From positions 1-64,000 of the forward strand of contig CANMPD010000010.1 of NCBI GenBank assembly GCA_947499635.1: a stretch of DNA of 64,000 bases. Direction: 5' to 3'. The notes under the pieces were generated by a model. The model was not told the origin of the DNA and did not search any database. It saw only the letters and a program-made list of their open reading frames with translations. This DNA comes from an uncultured Paracoccaceae bacterium (GTDB lineage Bacteria > Pseudomonadota > Alphaproteobacteria > Rhodobacterales > Rhodobacteraceae). The position numbers and the translations under genes are program-made. Below are positions 8,267-16,733 of the stretch, in pieces (the stretch's first letter is position 1; every line of letters starts with the position of its first letter).

Positions 8267-9021
8267 TCAAACCAGATCTGGCTGCCCCTGAAGACGCATC
8301 CGGCTTGCGTATAGAAAACCTACGCAAAAGCTATCGCAAGAAAACAGTAATTCGTGACATTTCTATGCAACTTAAACGGGGTGAGGTCATTGCATTACTG
8401 GGCCCAAATGGTTCAGGCAAGACTACCAGTTTTTACAGCATCGCAGGGCTCGTCTTTCCTGAAGCGGGCACCGTTAGCATAGACGGTCAAAATGTGACGA
8501 CATTGCCGATGTATCGTCGTGCTCGCCTTGGTATTGGCTACCTTCCCCAGGAAATGTCTATTTTCCGAGGTCTCTCGGTCGAAGACAATATCGGCGCCGT
8601 TTTGGATATTTCGGTTCGTCGCGAACACAAGCGTCGCGAAAGATTGGAAGAGCTCTTATCAGATTTCTCGATTGAGCATTTGCGACGCGCCCCTGCCTTA
8701 GCCTTATCAGGGGGAGAACGTCGAAGGGTAGAAATTGCTCGTTGCTTGGCGGCAGACCCCAAGTATCTTCTTTTAGACGAACCTTTTGCAGGGGTGGATC
8801 CTATTTCAGTCGGGGACATTCGAAACCTCGTATCCGACTTAAAAAAGCGTGGCATTGGCGTTTTGATTACCGACCATAATGTCCGAGAAACATTAGAAAT
8901 CGTTGATCGTGCTTACATCTTACATGATGGGCGTGTTTTGATGTCCGGAACACCCGAAGAGGTGGTTGAAAACGAAGATGTCCGCCGTGTGTATCTCGGA
9001 GATAATTTTCGGATTTCCTGA
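8263..9021 (+). CDS. lptB: LPS export ABC transporter ATP-binding protein LptB
   Basis: LptB is the ATPase that drives LPS extraction from the inner membrane with LptF and LptG. The 252-residue protein has Walker [12 protein letters not shown], the Q-loop [20 protein letters not shown], the signature [13 protein letters not shown], Walker [14 protein letters not shown] and the H-loop [12 protein letters not shown], all typical of LptB. It is coupled to lptA. In many alphaproteobacteria rpoN comes next; here there is only a 284-bp gap before hpf. Confidence 0.95.
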   Translation: MIKPDLAAPEDASGLRIENLRKSYRKKTVIRDISMQLKRGEVIALLGPNGSGKTTSFYSIAGLVFPEAGTVSIDGQNVTTLPMYRRARLGIGYLPQEMSIFRGLSVEDNIGAVLDISVRREHKRRERLEELLSDFSIEHLRRAPALALSGGERRRVEIARCLAADPKYLLLDEPFAGVDPISVGDIRNLVSDLKKRGIGVLITDHNVRETLEIVDRAYILHDGRVLMSGTPEEVVENEDVRRVYLGDNFRIS

Positions 9022-9305
9022 TCGATATACCCTTAATATTCAATGAGTGTATGACCCTATACATGCGTATATCTAAATAGAAATCATAATGCTTTAGCAT
9101 TGACTCTCATGCTCGTTTGTCATCGAATTAAGTCATGGCACAGGAGTTTCACCTTGTAGACTTTCGGCACCCTACAGCAGTAGGGGATCTCAAAGTTGTG
9201 GTTTATGAAACCTGCGCCTCTCTCATCTGCAGGTATTGATCACAAGCGTTTCCATAGACGGAATTTGTCTTGCCAAAAACTGCAGTCATAAAAAAAGGAG
9301 TTCAC
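9022..9305 (+). other. Leader region before hpf; no gene seen, rpoN absent
   Basis: No credible gene is present. The stretch contains a short perfect hairpin (CCCTAC AGCA GTAGGG at about 9170-9185). A second inverted repeat pairs CCTGC with GCAGG closer to hpf. This is probably the promoter and 5' untranslated region of hpf. Related organisms often carry rpoN between lptB and hpf, and no remnant of it is recognisable. Confidence 0.4.
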
Positions 9306-9869
9306 ATGCGTTACACAATTAGCGGCAAGCATATCGACATTGGCGAATCTCTCCAAAGTCACGTGCAGGCTGAACTCTCTGCTTGTTTAGAAAAATATGC
9401 AGGCCGTCCCACAGATGCTCAGGTCGTGTTTTCCCGTGATGCACATGAATATGTCTGCGAATCTACAGTTCATCTCTCGACTGGCTTAACTGCACAAGCC
9501 AAAGCACATGCTACTGAAATCTATGCTGCTTTTGACGCGTGTCTCGGGAAAATGGATAAACAGCTACGCCGTTATAAACGTCGTCTTAAAGATCATCATC
9601 GAGATCGTGTCGAACCTGTTGAACTTACAGGTGCTAACGCGTATATCCTCGCCTCTGAAGACACTAAATCGGAAAGCGAGCCGGAAACCCTTCAGCCTAT
9701 GATTGTAGCAGAGATGGAAACTCAAATCCCATCCCTCTCGGTCGGTGAAGCTGTGATGCAAATGGAATTGGCAGGCGCGCCAGTTCTTGTGTTTCGCAAC
9801 GAAGGCAAGAGTAATGTAAACGTGGTTTATCGGCGCGATGATGGTAATATCGGCTGGATTGATCCATAA
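9306..9869 (+). CDS. hpf: Ribosome hibernation-promoting factor, long form
   Basis: HPF binds the 30S subunit and drives formation of inactive 100S ribosomes in stationary phase. I use the ATG at 9306, seven bases behind AAGGAG. The frame can be extended 12 codons to a TTG with no matching site. The 187-residue product has the N-terminal S30AE/YfiA domain (MRYTISGKHIDIGESL) and a basic stretch LRRYKRRLKDHHRDR. The C-terminal dimerisation domain ends FRNEGKSNVNVVYRRDDGN, which marks the long form that dimerises ribosomes alone. ptsN follows, as in many proteobacteria. Confidence 0.93.
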   Translation: MRYTISGKHIDIGESLQSHVQAELSACLEKYAGRPTDAQVVFSRDAHEYVCESTVHLSTGLTAQAKAHATEIYAAFDACLGKMDKQLRRYKRRLKDHHRDRVEPVELTGANAYILASEDTKSESEPETLQPMIVAEMETQIPSLSVGEAVMQMELAGAPVLVFRNEGKSNVNVVYRRDDGNIGWIDP

Positions 9870-9878
9870 AGAAGAGCC

Positions 9879-9899
9879 AAAGGGGGTAAAGCCCCCTTT
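9879..9899 (+). terminator. Hairpin between hpf and ptsN
   Basis: AAAGGGGG and CCCCCTTT form an 8-bp stem around TAAAG just behind the hpf stop. Only three T residues follow, so it is a weak terminator or an mRNA-stabilising hairpin. It may lower ptsN expression relative to hpf. Confidence 0.55.
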
Positions 9900-9919
9900 C
9901 GTCTGGCGGAGCAGGTAAT

Positions 9920-10384
9920 ATGCAAATATCAAGTATCCTCGCACAACAAGCAGTACGCGTGGTAGCAGGAACTTCCAGCAAAAAACGTCTCTTTCAAGAG
10001 ATCGCTGAGATCGCTCAATCCGCCTATGATCTGACCGCAAACAGCACAATCGAAGCGTTGTTAGAACGAGAGAGCCTAGGACCTACCGGTGTCGGCCACG
10101 GCGTTGCCCTCCCTCATGCCAGATTGTCTAGCCTAGATGACGTCAAAGGGGTGTTTATCTCATTGGAGACACCTCTGGATTTCGATGCGCTTGACCGCCA
10201 GCCTGTCGATATCATTTTCGCGCTATTTGCACCCTTGAATACCGGCGCCGATCACCTCAAGGCTCTCGCACTTGTCTCACGTACACTACGCGAGCAAAGC
10301 GTTTGTACAAAGCTACGGGCCAACCCAAACCCCAACACATTATACACGATTTTAACTGACGATCCCGCGATCAAGGCCGCATAA
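9920..10384 (+). CDS. ptsN: PTS IIA-like nitrogen-regulatory protein PtsN (EIIA-Ntr)
   Basis: PtsN is the terminal phosphate acceptor of the regulatory nitrogen PTS, which controls potassium transport, nitrogen metabolism and other processes by protein binding. The 154-residue protein has the PTS EIIA type 2 fold. The phosphorylated His lies in GVGHGVALPHARLSSL (about residue 66), and a second conserved segment is ALFAPLNTGADHLKALALVSR. It follows hpf, its usual partner. No NPr or EI-Ntr gene is in the window. Confidence 0.93.
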   Translation: MQISSILAQQAVRVVAGTSSKKRLFQEIAEIAQSAYDLTANSTIEALLERESLGPTGVGHGVALPHARLSSLDDVKGVFISLETPLDFDALDRQPVDIIFALFAPLNTGADHLKALALVSRTLREQSVCTKLRANPNPNTLYTILTDDPAIKAA

Positions 10385-10390
10385 TTTTGC

Positions 10391-10406
10391 AAGGCTTATA
10401 AAGCCT
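10391..10406 (+). terminator. Small hairpin between converging ptsN and sulfotransferase genes
   Basis: AGGCTT-ATA-AAGCCT forms a short 6-bp stem in the 23-bp gap between the two stop codons. With A/T-rich flanks on both sides it could end transcription weakly in both directions. Confidence 0.35.
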
Positions 10407-10407
10407 A

Positions 10408-11832
10408 TTATGTTTGCCATGCGCGAAACCCAAAGGTTACGTAATCGCGTGAATACGCAGATCTGCATTTCTCTTCTATATCGTCATCGTAGATATCACT
10501 TAATTTAGGCAGATCGTCCACGGCTTGATCCTGCTCAAAATTAGTAACTTCACAACCTAATTTCAGACACATGTAAGCTAAATCCTGATCAAGCTCATCC
10601 TCGCGTAGAATATAATCTGGCGACGCCACATCAGCAAAACCTGCTAGGGTCTGAGTTTGACTGGCCCACAAAGGTGACACAGGCATTGAGGTCTGGCCAC
10701 TTAGGTTAGCCTTGAGGAAGTTAAGAAAACACAGGAAATCCGTGCGCAGATCTGCTGCATTCAAACCCTTTTTATTTCCCGACAGCTGTGCCCCAAACTG
10801 CTGTTTGACAACCTTACGAAGTTGACCTTGCGCACCATCTTCGACTGACAATAGTGCTTGGCAAAAGATCGAATAAGCACGCGCAACAGGATGTCGTAAT
10901 ACAGTAAAACTGCGGAAATTCGGGTTGTTTTTTTTCCAGTCCCGCAGCTGCTTTTGGTTAAGGCCATCCTTCAAATCAGCAAGACTCGCCTTATCCAATG
11001 CAGCCATCCAATTTAAAATACTCTCTTTGGGTCCACCAGACATGGGCATGAATACCAAAGAGCTATGCGCGGCAGTATAATACCCACGCACCATTGGTCC
11101 CCGGCGCGGTTCAAAATTTGGGGTTCTCCCAAGATTGAAACGATCCAGCGTCGTAAGTCCCTGTTCTAATTCCTGTGGGTTGGATACTTTGGTGAGTATA
11201 GACGCTGGGTTTTGTGGTTTGAGACTCTTATCCAACCCCTCTATTTTTGCGTTTACCCCCAACCACTTTGCAAGACCGTTCATAACCTCCAGAGACTTTA
11301 AATCTTCATAGGCAAGGTAAAATGCTGTCTGGCCTGTCATCTGTAACCGGTTAAGAAGGATCACCTGGAAGGACTGTATTACAGAGAGATGATCCGCAAA
11401 TTCAGATGCATCAAAATGCACTTTCGCCTCTTTACGCTGCTTGACGTTTCCCAACTTCCACTGATTGGTTTCCTTCGCGATCTGCAAAGACACATAACTG
11501 TCTAATGGATTCCGCGTCAAAATGATCTTGGCACAACCCTCGTCCGCTAAAATGCGATCCAAAATACGTGGATCATGGTCATTGAAGTACCTAAAACCAC
11601 CCAGGACTCCGTCTTGGTCGCAGATCTTATCCAGTAGTACATTCGGGTCACTATCGCGCATCGTTTTCGACACGCCCAAAATATCATCTCGCTTAGGATA
11701 ACCAATAAAAGCAGGGTTAAACGCTTCTCCGTGACAAATGACATTATCCAAAGCGTTAATATTACTCTCTAAAAAATTGGATCCGGTTCGCATTTCCGCG
11801 AAAATAACAAAGCTGGTAAACTGTGATGACAT
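10408..11832 (-). CDS. NodH-type sulfotransferase with two sulfotransferase-like halves
   Basis: This is predicted to move sulfate from PAPS to a carbohydrate or lipid-linked glycan. The 474-residue protein shows two sulfotransferase-like halves. The N-terminal half has the 5'-phosphosulfate loop FAEMRTGSNFLES (residues 11-23) and a 3'-phosphate motif IILTRNPLDSYVSLQIA (about 103-119), resembling Stf0/NodH proteins. The C-terminal half has a P-loop-like FMPMSGGPKES and a second 3'-phosphate motif VLRHPVARAYSIF (about 313-325). No signal peptide is seen, so it should act in the cytoplasm. It is the last gene of the minus-strand glycan block, 6 bp behind the GT14-like gene. The acceptor is unknown. 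Confidence 0.78.
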   Translation of the reverse strand: MSSQFTSFVIFAEMRTGSNFLESNINALDNVICHGEAFNPAFIGYPKRDDILGVSKTMRDSDPNVLLDKICDQDGVLGGFRYFNDHDPRILDRILADEGCAKIILTRNPLDSYVSLQIAKETNQWKLGNVKQRKEAKVHFDASEFADHLSVIQSFQVILLNRLQMTGQTAFYLAYEDLKSLEVMNGLAKWLGVNAKIEGLDKSLKPQNPASILTKVSNPQELEQGLTTLDRFNLGRTPNFEPRRGPMVRGYYTAAHSSLVFMPMSGGPKESILNWMAALDKASLADLKDGLNQKQLRDWKKNNPNFRSFTVLRHPVARAYSIFCQALLSVEDGAQGQLRKVVKQQFGAQLSGNKKGLNAADLRTDFLCFLNFLKANLSGQTSMPVSPLWASQTQTLAGFADVASPDYILREDELDQDLAYMCLKLGCEVTNFEQDQAVDDLPKLSDIYDDDIEEKCRSAYSRDYVTFGFRAWQT

Positions 11833-11838
11833 GCACGC

Positions 11839-13533
11839 CTACTTGATCAAATATGATTTACGTTTGATTGCAGAAGGCGATACTCGCTCCACCGCGAAAT
11901 CTCCCATCAGATAGGGATGCATACCCTTATTTTTTAAATTTTGCAAAAACTGCCCAAAGCCATCAAGATCCACCAGCTTAGGGTATTCAAGCCGGTGCAC
12001 TAAAGAAGTTGTAGTCATTTCATCGATGATTGACGATAAATACTCTGTCGGAGCTTCAATAAACTCTGCCATCGTCCAAATACGAATCCGCGCCTTTGTA
12101 TGCCTTCGTTTTAAAATATTGAGACACTCCGCTTCAATTCGCTGCAGACGAGCTGCCTCTTGTCGTATTTCGGAGAAACTTCGATCTGATTGAAATAAGG
12201 AGACAGCCCAAGCTCCGGATATTACAAAAAGACGTGCATTCGCATCCATAGCCATAAACAAATTCGCTGTTTGAGTATCCCGTGGGCTGAATTGAAAACA
12301 CTGATGCTCGCCGCGTGTATTCCAAATTAAATTTCGCAAAAATGCCTCAGGTGCATAATCTCGCAATTTAGCACCATTCATAAGGCACCCATTTATGGCT
12401 TCTTGATCCTTTGCAAATTCCGCCTTTGCCTTTGCGAATATCCTGCCATGTACTTGCGCACCTGTTGTCTGAGACAGCCAATCTTCAAAATTTTCAAAGA
12501 CTTCGTCAAATCCATGAAAAACAGAATAAGGCTCACTGGTCTTATGTTCTTCGTCTTTGGGTCGCGGATACCGACTTTGCATATAAAGCCCAGCGCGACC
12601 ATTCAGGCGCAGTTGAGCAGCCTTCGCAAATACACGATCTATCTTCCCGGGGTTCGGTTCAGTTCGCATGGCGGTTTTATTATCTTGGCCCAAGAAGGCA
12701 TCATACAAACGATCTGCTTGCGGCCAGATTTTTCGCGCAACAAAGCAATCTGAGCGACGCAGCAATTGCAAGTGATCATCATAAAACACATGTGGCTTGC
12801 CTTGAAAATCAAACTTGGACAGTGTCAAAGATCGGCTTTCAATGACATTCCCATATCGACGTGCCAGCGTTTGAAAATAACTCTCATCGGGAATCCAAAC
12901 CCTACGAAAATATGCGTCAACACGTGGCCTCATATTGTTTTCAAGGATATGGGTCAGTGTTTTACGAGTAAGACACCACCATTGGCTACCCATATGAGGA
13001 GACAAGCCTTCAGGTATTTTACGTTTTACTTTTAACAATCTTTGCAAACGCACATACCCATCAAAAAGCGCCCGCTGCCGTTTCCATGAGAATGGAAACC
13101 GCAATGAAAAGCGCTCCTCCCCAAGGCCGCCAGTAATCCAGGGCACATCCGCAATTGTAGCGCTTTCAATGAAATCCGTTTCTGGTCGCTCTGCAAGATA
13201 TGAGACAAGCTCCTTCACCGGGCGCAGAGGCAAACATGATCCAGAGGTTAGATATACATGCTGGACATCTATAAATTCATCCAACATCAATTGCGTCGCG
13301 GTTTGAGAGGCTGCCACTAAGCCCCAACTTCCCCACTCACACCGATGACGCTGAGAAAACCGGACCAATGACATGTCACTCAGGCCGTCTTGGAACGCGC
13401 TATAGGTCTTCTCATCTACAGATTTATCAACATGTATAACGACCGGACAGCCAGACGCCATCCAATGGCGCGCCACCTGTTCGGCACGATGCAGGGCCGT
13501 ATGCGCGAGCATAACAATCCCCAAACGGCTCAT
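11839..13533 (-). CDS. Core-2/I-branching-like (GT14) glycosyltransferase with extra C-terminal domain
   Basis: The N-terminal 280 residues resemble beta-1,6-N-acetylglucosaminyltransferases of family GT14. Visible segments are IVMLAHTALHRAEQVARHW, VIHVDKSVDEKTY, FSQRHRCEWGSWGLV, VYLTSGSCLPLRPV, GSQWWCLTR and VWIPDESYFQTL. The remaining roughly 280 residues form a separate domain that I do not recognise. The start is the ATG at 13533, overlapping the preceding stop by ATGA; the longer frame would run 26 codons into that gene. This gives 564 residues. It lies between a GT2-type gene and the sulfotransferase, suggesting a role in one glycan pathway. Confidence 0.78.
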   Translation of the reverse strand: MSRLGIVMLAHTALHRAEQVARHWMASGCPVVIHVDKSVDEKTYSAFQDGLSDMSLVRFSQRHRCEWGSWGLVAASQTATQLMLDEFIDVQHVYLTSGSCLPLRPVKELVSYLAERPETDFIESATIADVPWITGGLGEERFSLRFPFSWKRQRALFDGYVRLQRLLKVKRKIPEGLSPHMGSQWWCLTRKTLTHILENNMRPRVDAYFRRVWIPDESYFQTLARRYGNVIESRSLTLSKFDFQGKPHVFYDDHLQLLRRSDCFVARKIWPQADRLYDAFLGQDNKTAMRTEPNPGKIDRVFAKAAQLRLNGRAGLYMQSRYPRPKDEEHKTSEPYSVFHGFDEVFENFEDWLSQTTGAQVHGRIFAKAKAEFAKDQEAINGCLMNGAKLRDYAPEAFLRNLIWNTRGEHQCFQFSPRDTQTANLFMAMDANARLFVISGAWAVSLFQSDRSFSEIRQEAARLQRIEAECLNILKRRHTKARIRIWTMAEFIEAPTEYLSSIIDEMTTTSLVHRLEYPKLVDLDGFGQFLQNLKNKGMHPYLMGDFAVERVSPSAIKRKSYLIK

Positions 13534-14540
13534 GTCCAATCCCCTTTGGACATAAGACCCAAAACCTCGAGTTGACGCCAATTGATATAGCGTTCGCTCC
13601 ATTTGCACCATAATTCAGGATGATTGTTGATCTGCTGTGAATAAGCTATGTATTCTTGCGAGTTGGCATAGTGTTCCCCCCGTGCCAACTCTTCTGCTGC
13701 TTTACTCCCAAACGTATCAAGGAATTTTGTGTGCAACAGCAAGCCGCTTGCATTTTCCCCGCCCTGACTATCGTACACTTTATTCAATCCACGTGGTAAA
13801 ATAGCATGGACGGAACTGACGTAAGCATACCCCCGCTTCCATCTTACCAAAGGGATTTTATTCAAAGCAGGCGCCTTGTTTGGGCGATCTTTAAAGAACA
13901 TCCGCGCGCGTGGTCCGCCTTGGATCCATAAATTTCCATATTCATGGTTCTGCTTGCACGTATAGTTACCGCTGTCGAACCAAGGCGTGACCTCAAGCGG
14001 ATCTTGACCCGATTGATAAGGTGCATCGTCTAACCTACCCTTTCCATACATATCCAACAGCATTGCAGAAAAGCTCGGGATATCTGACGCGTGTAACCAA
14101 TCTGTCAAAGCACGTAGTGGACGTGTATCGCAAAACGGGTAGATAAAAAACTCATCCGGATCGACCACCAATACCCAATGATCATGACCATACTTGTGCA
14201 ACAGGTAATTAACCCAATCCATGCCAAAGCTTGCGCGTTTATAACTGCCCCGCGTATGCCAAATCGACACATCTTCCATCGCGCTCAAATAAGCCTGTGC
14301 GCCATCGCTTGAATCATTATCGATAAACAAGAAATGGTCGACACCCAGATCGCGATAGTACTGCAAGAAATATGGTAGACGGATTTTCTCGTTCCGGAAT
14401 GTGCAAACCAGAATAATATCAGATTTACTTATACGAGCCGTGTTATTTTGCACTACGTTAAGCTCGTAGGATTTACGAAATGCACGAACCACTTTTCGTT
14501 TCCGCCTTAGGCGCATTTTGTATGAATGCCAGTACCGCAC
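13530..14540 (-). CDS. Glycosyltransferase family 2-type protein (first of a paralogous pair)
   Basis: The 336-residue protein has a basic N-terminus (about residues 1-25) followed by a GT-A fold. The opening segment is DIILVCTFRNEKIRLPYFLQ, then HFLFIDNDSSDGAQAYL and the metal-binding motif LVVDPDEFFIYPF (DPDEF). Conserved downstream segments are GPRARMFFKDRPNKAPALNK and GLLLHTKFLDTF. It belongs to the Glyco_tranf_2_4/GT92-like group. It is clearly related to the 341-residue protein encoded upstream (14630-15655), so the two are tandem duplicates that have diverged. It is coupled to the next gene by a 4-bp overlap. Donor and acceptor are unknown. Confidence 0.8.
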   Translation of the reverse strand: MRYWHSYKMRLRRKRKVVRAFRKSYELNVVQNNTARISKSDIILVCTFRNEKIRLPYFLQYYRDLGVDHFLFIDNDSSDGAQAYLSAMEDVSIWHTRGSYKRASFGMDWVNYLLHKYGHDHWVLVVDPDEFFIYPFCDTRPLRALTDWLHASDIPSFSAMLLDMYGKGRLDDAPYQSGQDPLEVTPWFDSGNYTCKQNHEYGNLWIQGGPRARMFFKDRPNKAPALNKIPLVRWKRGYAYVSSVHAILPRGLNKVYDSQGGENASGLLLHTKFLDTFGSKAAEELARGEHYANSQEYIAYSQQINNHPELWCKWSERYINWRQLEVLGLMSKGDWT

Positions 14541-14629
14541 AGATCACCATCGTATCATCCTGCGCACGTTATTTCAGCCCGCATTCGTTTCAGCTAATAT
14601 GTCACTCCCATTGTTAGTAAACAATGAAT

Positions 14630-15655
14630 TTACCAATTTCCGCGCGTCATTAAGCCAAGAGATTCCAGTTGTTCCCAGCTGCCATCGTATTGTTTTGAAG
14701 ATATGTCCCACAAATCAGGATTGGCGAGGATCTGATCATAATAAGTATCGTACCGCTCAGAATGTGTGAAATGCTCTCGACGTTGTTTCTCTTCATTTGA
14801 TTTTTCAATAACTTGATCGAGAAACTTGCTATGCAAGAACACACCAGTCGGCAGTTCGTCACGGACATCAAACACCCAATTAAGTTGAGTGGGCAAAACT
14901 ATATGGGTGGAGCTAACATAGGCATATCGGCGTGACCAACGCACCAAAGGAATCTTATGCAAATGTGGCGCGTGCTCAGGGCGTTCTTGGAAAAAGACCC
15001 TACGTCGTGGACCTCCTCGAATTGAGACGTGTTCATACCGCGGCAAGTATTCCCAAGTGTATCCATTAGCATCAAACCAATCCAACGTTTGAAATGGATC
15101 TTGCCCCGCTTCATAGCTCTGCAAACCGATTGGCCCTTTGGGGTACATATCCAACATCAACACGCCAAACGCGCGATGCCCATGTGTATCCAGCCAGTTG
15201 GTTAAATCACAAAGATCCCGAGTATCATCATACGCAAAACGCAAAATTTCATCTGCGTCAGCCGTCAAACACCAGTGCCCATGACCATATCTCATCTGCA
15301 GATACGTTAACCAATCTACACCAAAACGCGTAGCTTTATAACTCTCGTTAGATTTCCAAAACGAAACATCCGGCTGCTTGGTCAAATACTCAACGGTTCC
15401 GTCATCACTGCCATTATCCACAATAAAAAAATGGGCCACACCTAAACGACGATAATGCGCCAGAAAGAAAGGCAGCCTTTGCCGCTCATTACGTATGGTG
15501 GAAAAGCATAAAATTCCATTCCGAGAGATCGTATCAGTACGATTCACACACGAAATGAGGTTTTTCCTTGAACGTATTGCCCGCCACAGAAGTTTGCGTC
15601 GTTTCCAACGCAAACGGTATGCGGCGGACCAAGGTATTTTTGTTGGAGCAGCCAA
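14630..15655 (-). CDS. Glycosyltransferase family 2-type protein (second of the pair)
   Basis: The 341-residue protein parallels its neighbour segment by segment: GILCFSTIRNERQRLPFFLA, HFFIVDNGSDDGTVEYL, the DxD-type motif LTADADEILRFAY, GPRRRVFFQERPEHAPHLHK and GVFLHSKFLDQV. The start is a TTG directly after the galE stop (TAG-TTG) with GAGAG nearby. No ATG occurs early in the frame, so the start is less certain than the gene. Its position behind galE suggests UDP-galactose or UDP-glucose as donor, but nothing in the sequence proves it. Confidence 0.78.
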   Translation of the reverse strand: MAAPTKIPWSAAYRLRWKRRKLLWRAIRSRKNLISCVNRTDTISRNGILCFSTIRNERQRLPFFLAHYRRLGVAHFFIVDNGSDDGTVEYLTKQPDVSFWKSNESYKATRFGVDWLTYLQMRYGHGHWCLTADADEILRFAYDDTRDLCDLTNWLDTHGHRAFGVLMLDMYPKGPIGLQSYEAGQDPFQTLDWFDANGYTWEYLPRYEHVSIRGGPRRRVFFQERPEHAPHLHKIPLVRWSRRYAYVSSTHIVLPTQLNWVFDVRDELPTGVFLHSKFLDQVIEKSNEEKQRREHFTHSERYDTYYDQILANPDLWDISSKQYDGSWEQLESLGLMTRGNW

Positions 15656-16639
15656 CTAACTCTCGTAATGCCCCGTTTTATGCCACTGCCAAGCATCACC
15701 AATCATTTGCTTAAGTGTGGAACGCTCAGGAGACCAACCCAACTCCTCACCCGCACGCGTAGAGCCCGATACCAATTTAGTACAATCGCCGGCACGACGT
15801 GCTCCAATCGTGTAAGGGACATCCATATTCGCAACGGTGCGAGAATGATCAATAACTTCCATTACAGAAAAACCACTACCTGTGCCTAGGTTGAACACGC
15901 GACTACCTTTTTTTTCCTCTAACCATTTCAAACCTAAAACATGGGCATCGACCAGATCACAGACATGTACATAATCGCGAATGCAGGTTCCGTCTGGCGT
16001 GTCATAATCCGTTCCAAATACCGTCAAAGCATCTCGTTCGCCTTTAATCGCTTGCAGCATCAATGGAATCAAATGAGTTTCCGGTTGGTGAAATTCACCC
16101 ACTTCGGCCTCAGGATCGGCACCAGCGACGTTAAAATATCGAAAAATCACCGACTGCAGCCCGTCTGATACACCAAAATCTTTGAGAATATCTTCGACCG
16201 CACGCTTAGACGCACCATAGGCGTTCAATGGGACTTGTGGCGTATTTTCATCCAAGACGACGTTATCATGCTCACCATATGTGGCGCAGGTTGAAGAAAA
16301 TACAAAATTCAAACAGCCTGCAGCCACTGCAGCTTCAATCAAGCACAATGATCCACCGACATTATTGGCCCAGTATTTTCCAGGTTGGCTCATCGCTTCG
16401 CCAACTTGGCTTAACGCCGCGAAATGCATAACCGCAACGGGATTATATGTTGCAAAAACCTCATCCAATCGCGCGCGATCAGTTAAATCACCCCGTTCGA
16501 AGGGCCCAAATTTTACTGCGTCACTCCAGCCTGTAATAAGATTGTCATAGGTTACAGGTGTGTACCCTGCCATCTTGAGAGCTTTACATGCATGAGAGCC
16601 AATGTATCCTGCGCCCCCAGTAACAAGAACATTGCCCAT
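15656..16639 (-). CDS. galE: UDP-glucose 4-epimerase GalE
   Basis: GalE interconverts UDP-glucose and UDP-galactose using bound NAD. The 327-residue short-chain dehydrogenase-type protein begins MGNVLVTGGAGYIGSHACKAL with the GxxGxxG NAD loop. It shows the catalytic Ser/Tyr-x3-Lys region (FSSTCATYGEH ... NAYGASKRAVEDI) and RYFNVAGAD. It starts a minus-strand series of glycosyltransferases and is separated from galU upstream by an intrinsic terminator. It may therefore have its own promoter, or depend on read-through. Confidence 0.94.
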   Translation of the reverse strand: MGNVLVTGGAGYIGSHACKALKMAGYTPVTYDNLITGWSDAVKFGPFERGDLTDRARLDEVFATYNPVAVMHFAALSQVGEAMSQPGKYWANNVGGSLCLIEAAVAAGCLNFVFSSTCATYGEHDNVVLDENTPQVPLNAYGASKRAVEDILKDFGVSDGLQSVIFRYFNVAGADPEAEVGEFHQPETHLIPLMLQAIKGERDALTVFGTDYDTPDGTCIRDYVHVCDLVDAHVLGLKWLEEKKGSRVFNLGTGSGFSVMEVIDHSRTVANMDVPYTIGARRAGDCTKLVSGSTRAGEELGWSPERSTLKQMIGDAWQWHKTGHYES

Positions 16640-16675
16640 AAACCGCTCCTAAATCTAGAATAGTCGACATATCCC

Positions 16676-16706
16676 AAAAAAAAAGCCCCCTGTTAAGGGG
16701 GCTTTT
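16676..16706 (-). terminator. Intrinsic terminator behind galU
   Basis: On the minus strand AAAAGCCCCC and GGGGGCTTTT form a 10-bp stem around TTAACA, followed by a run of about nine T residues. It lies 28 bp behind the galU stop and just ahead of galE, and is a textbook intrinsic terminator. Confidence 0.9.
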
Positions 16707-16733
16707 ATAATACAACCTTTGATATTCGCGAAA

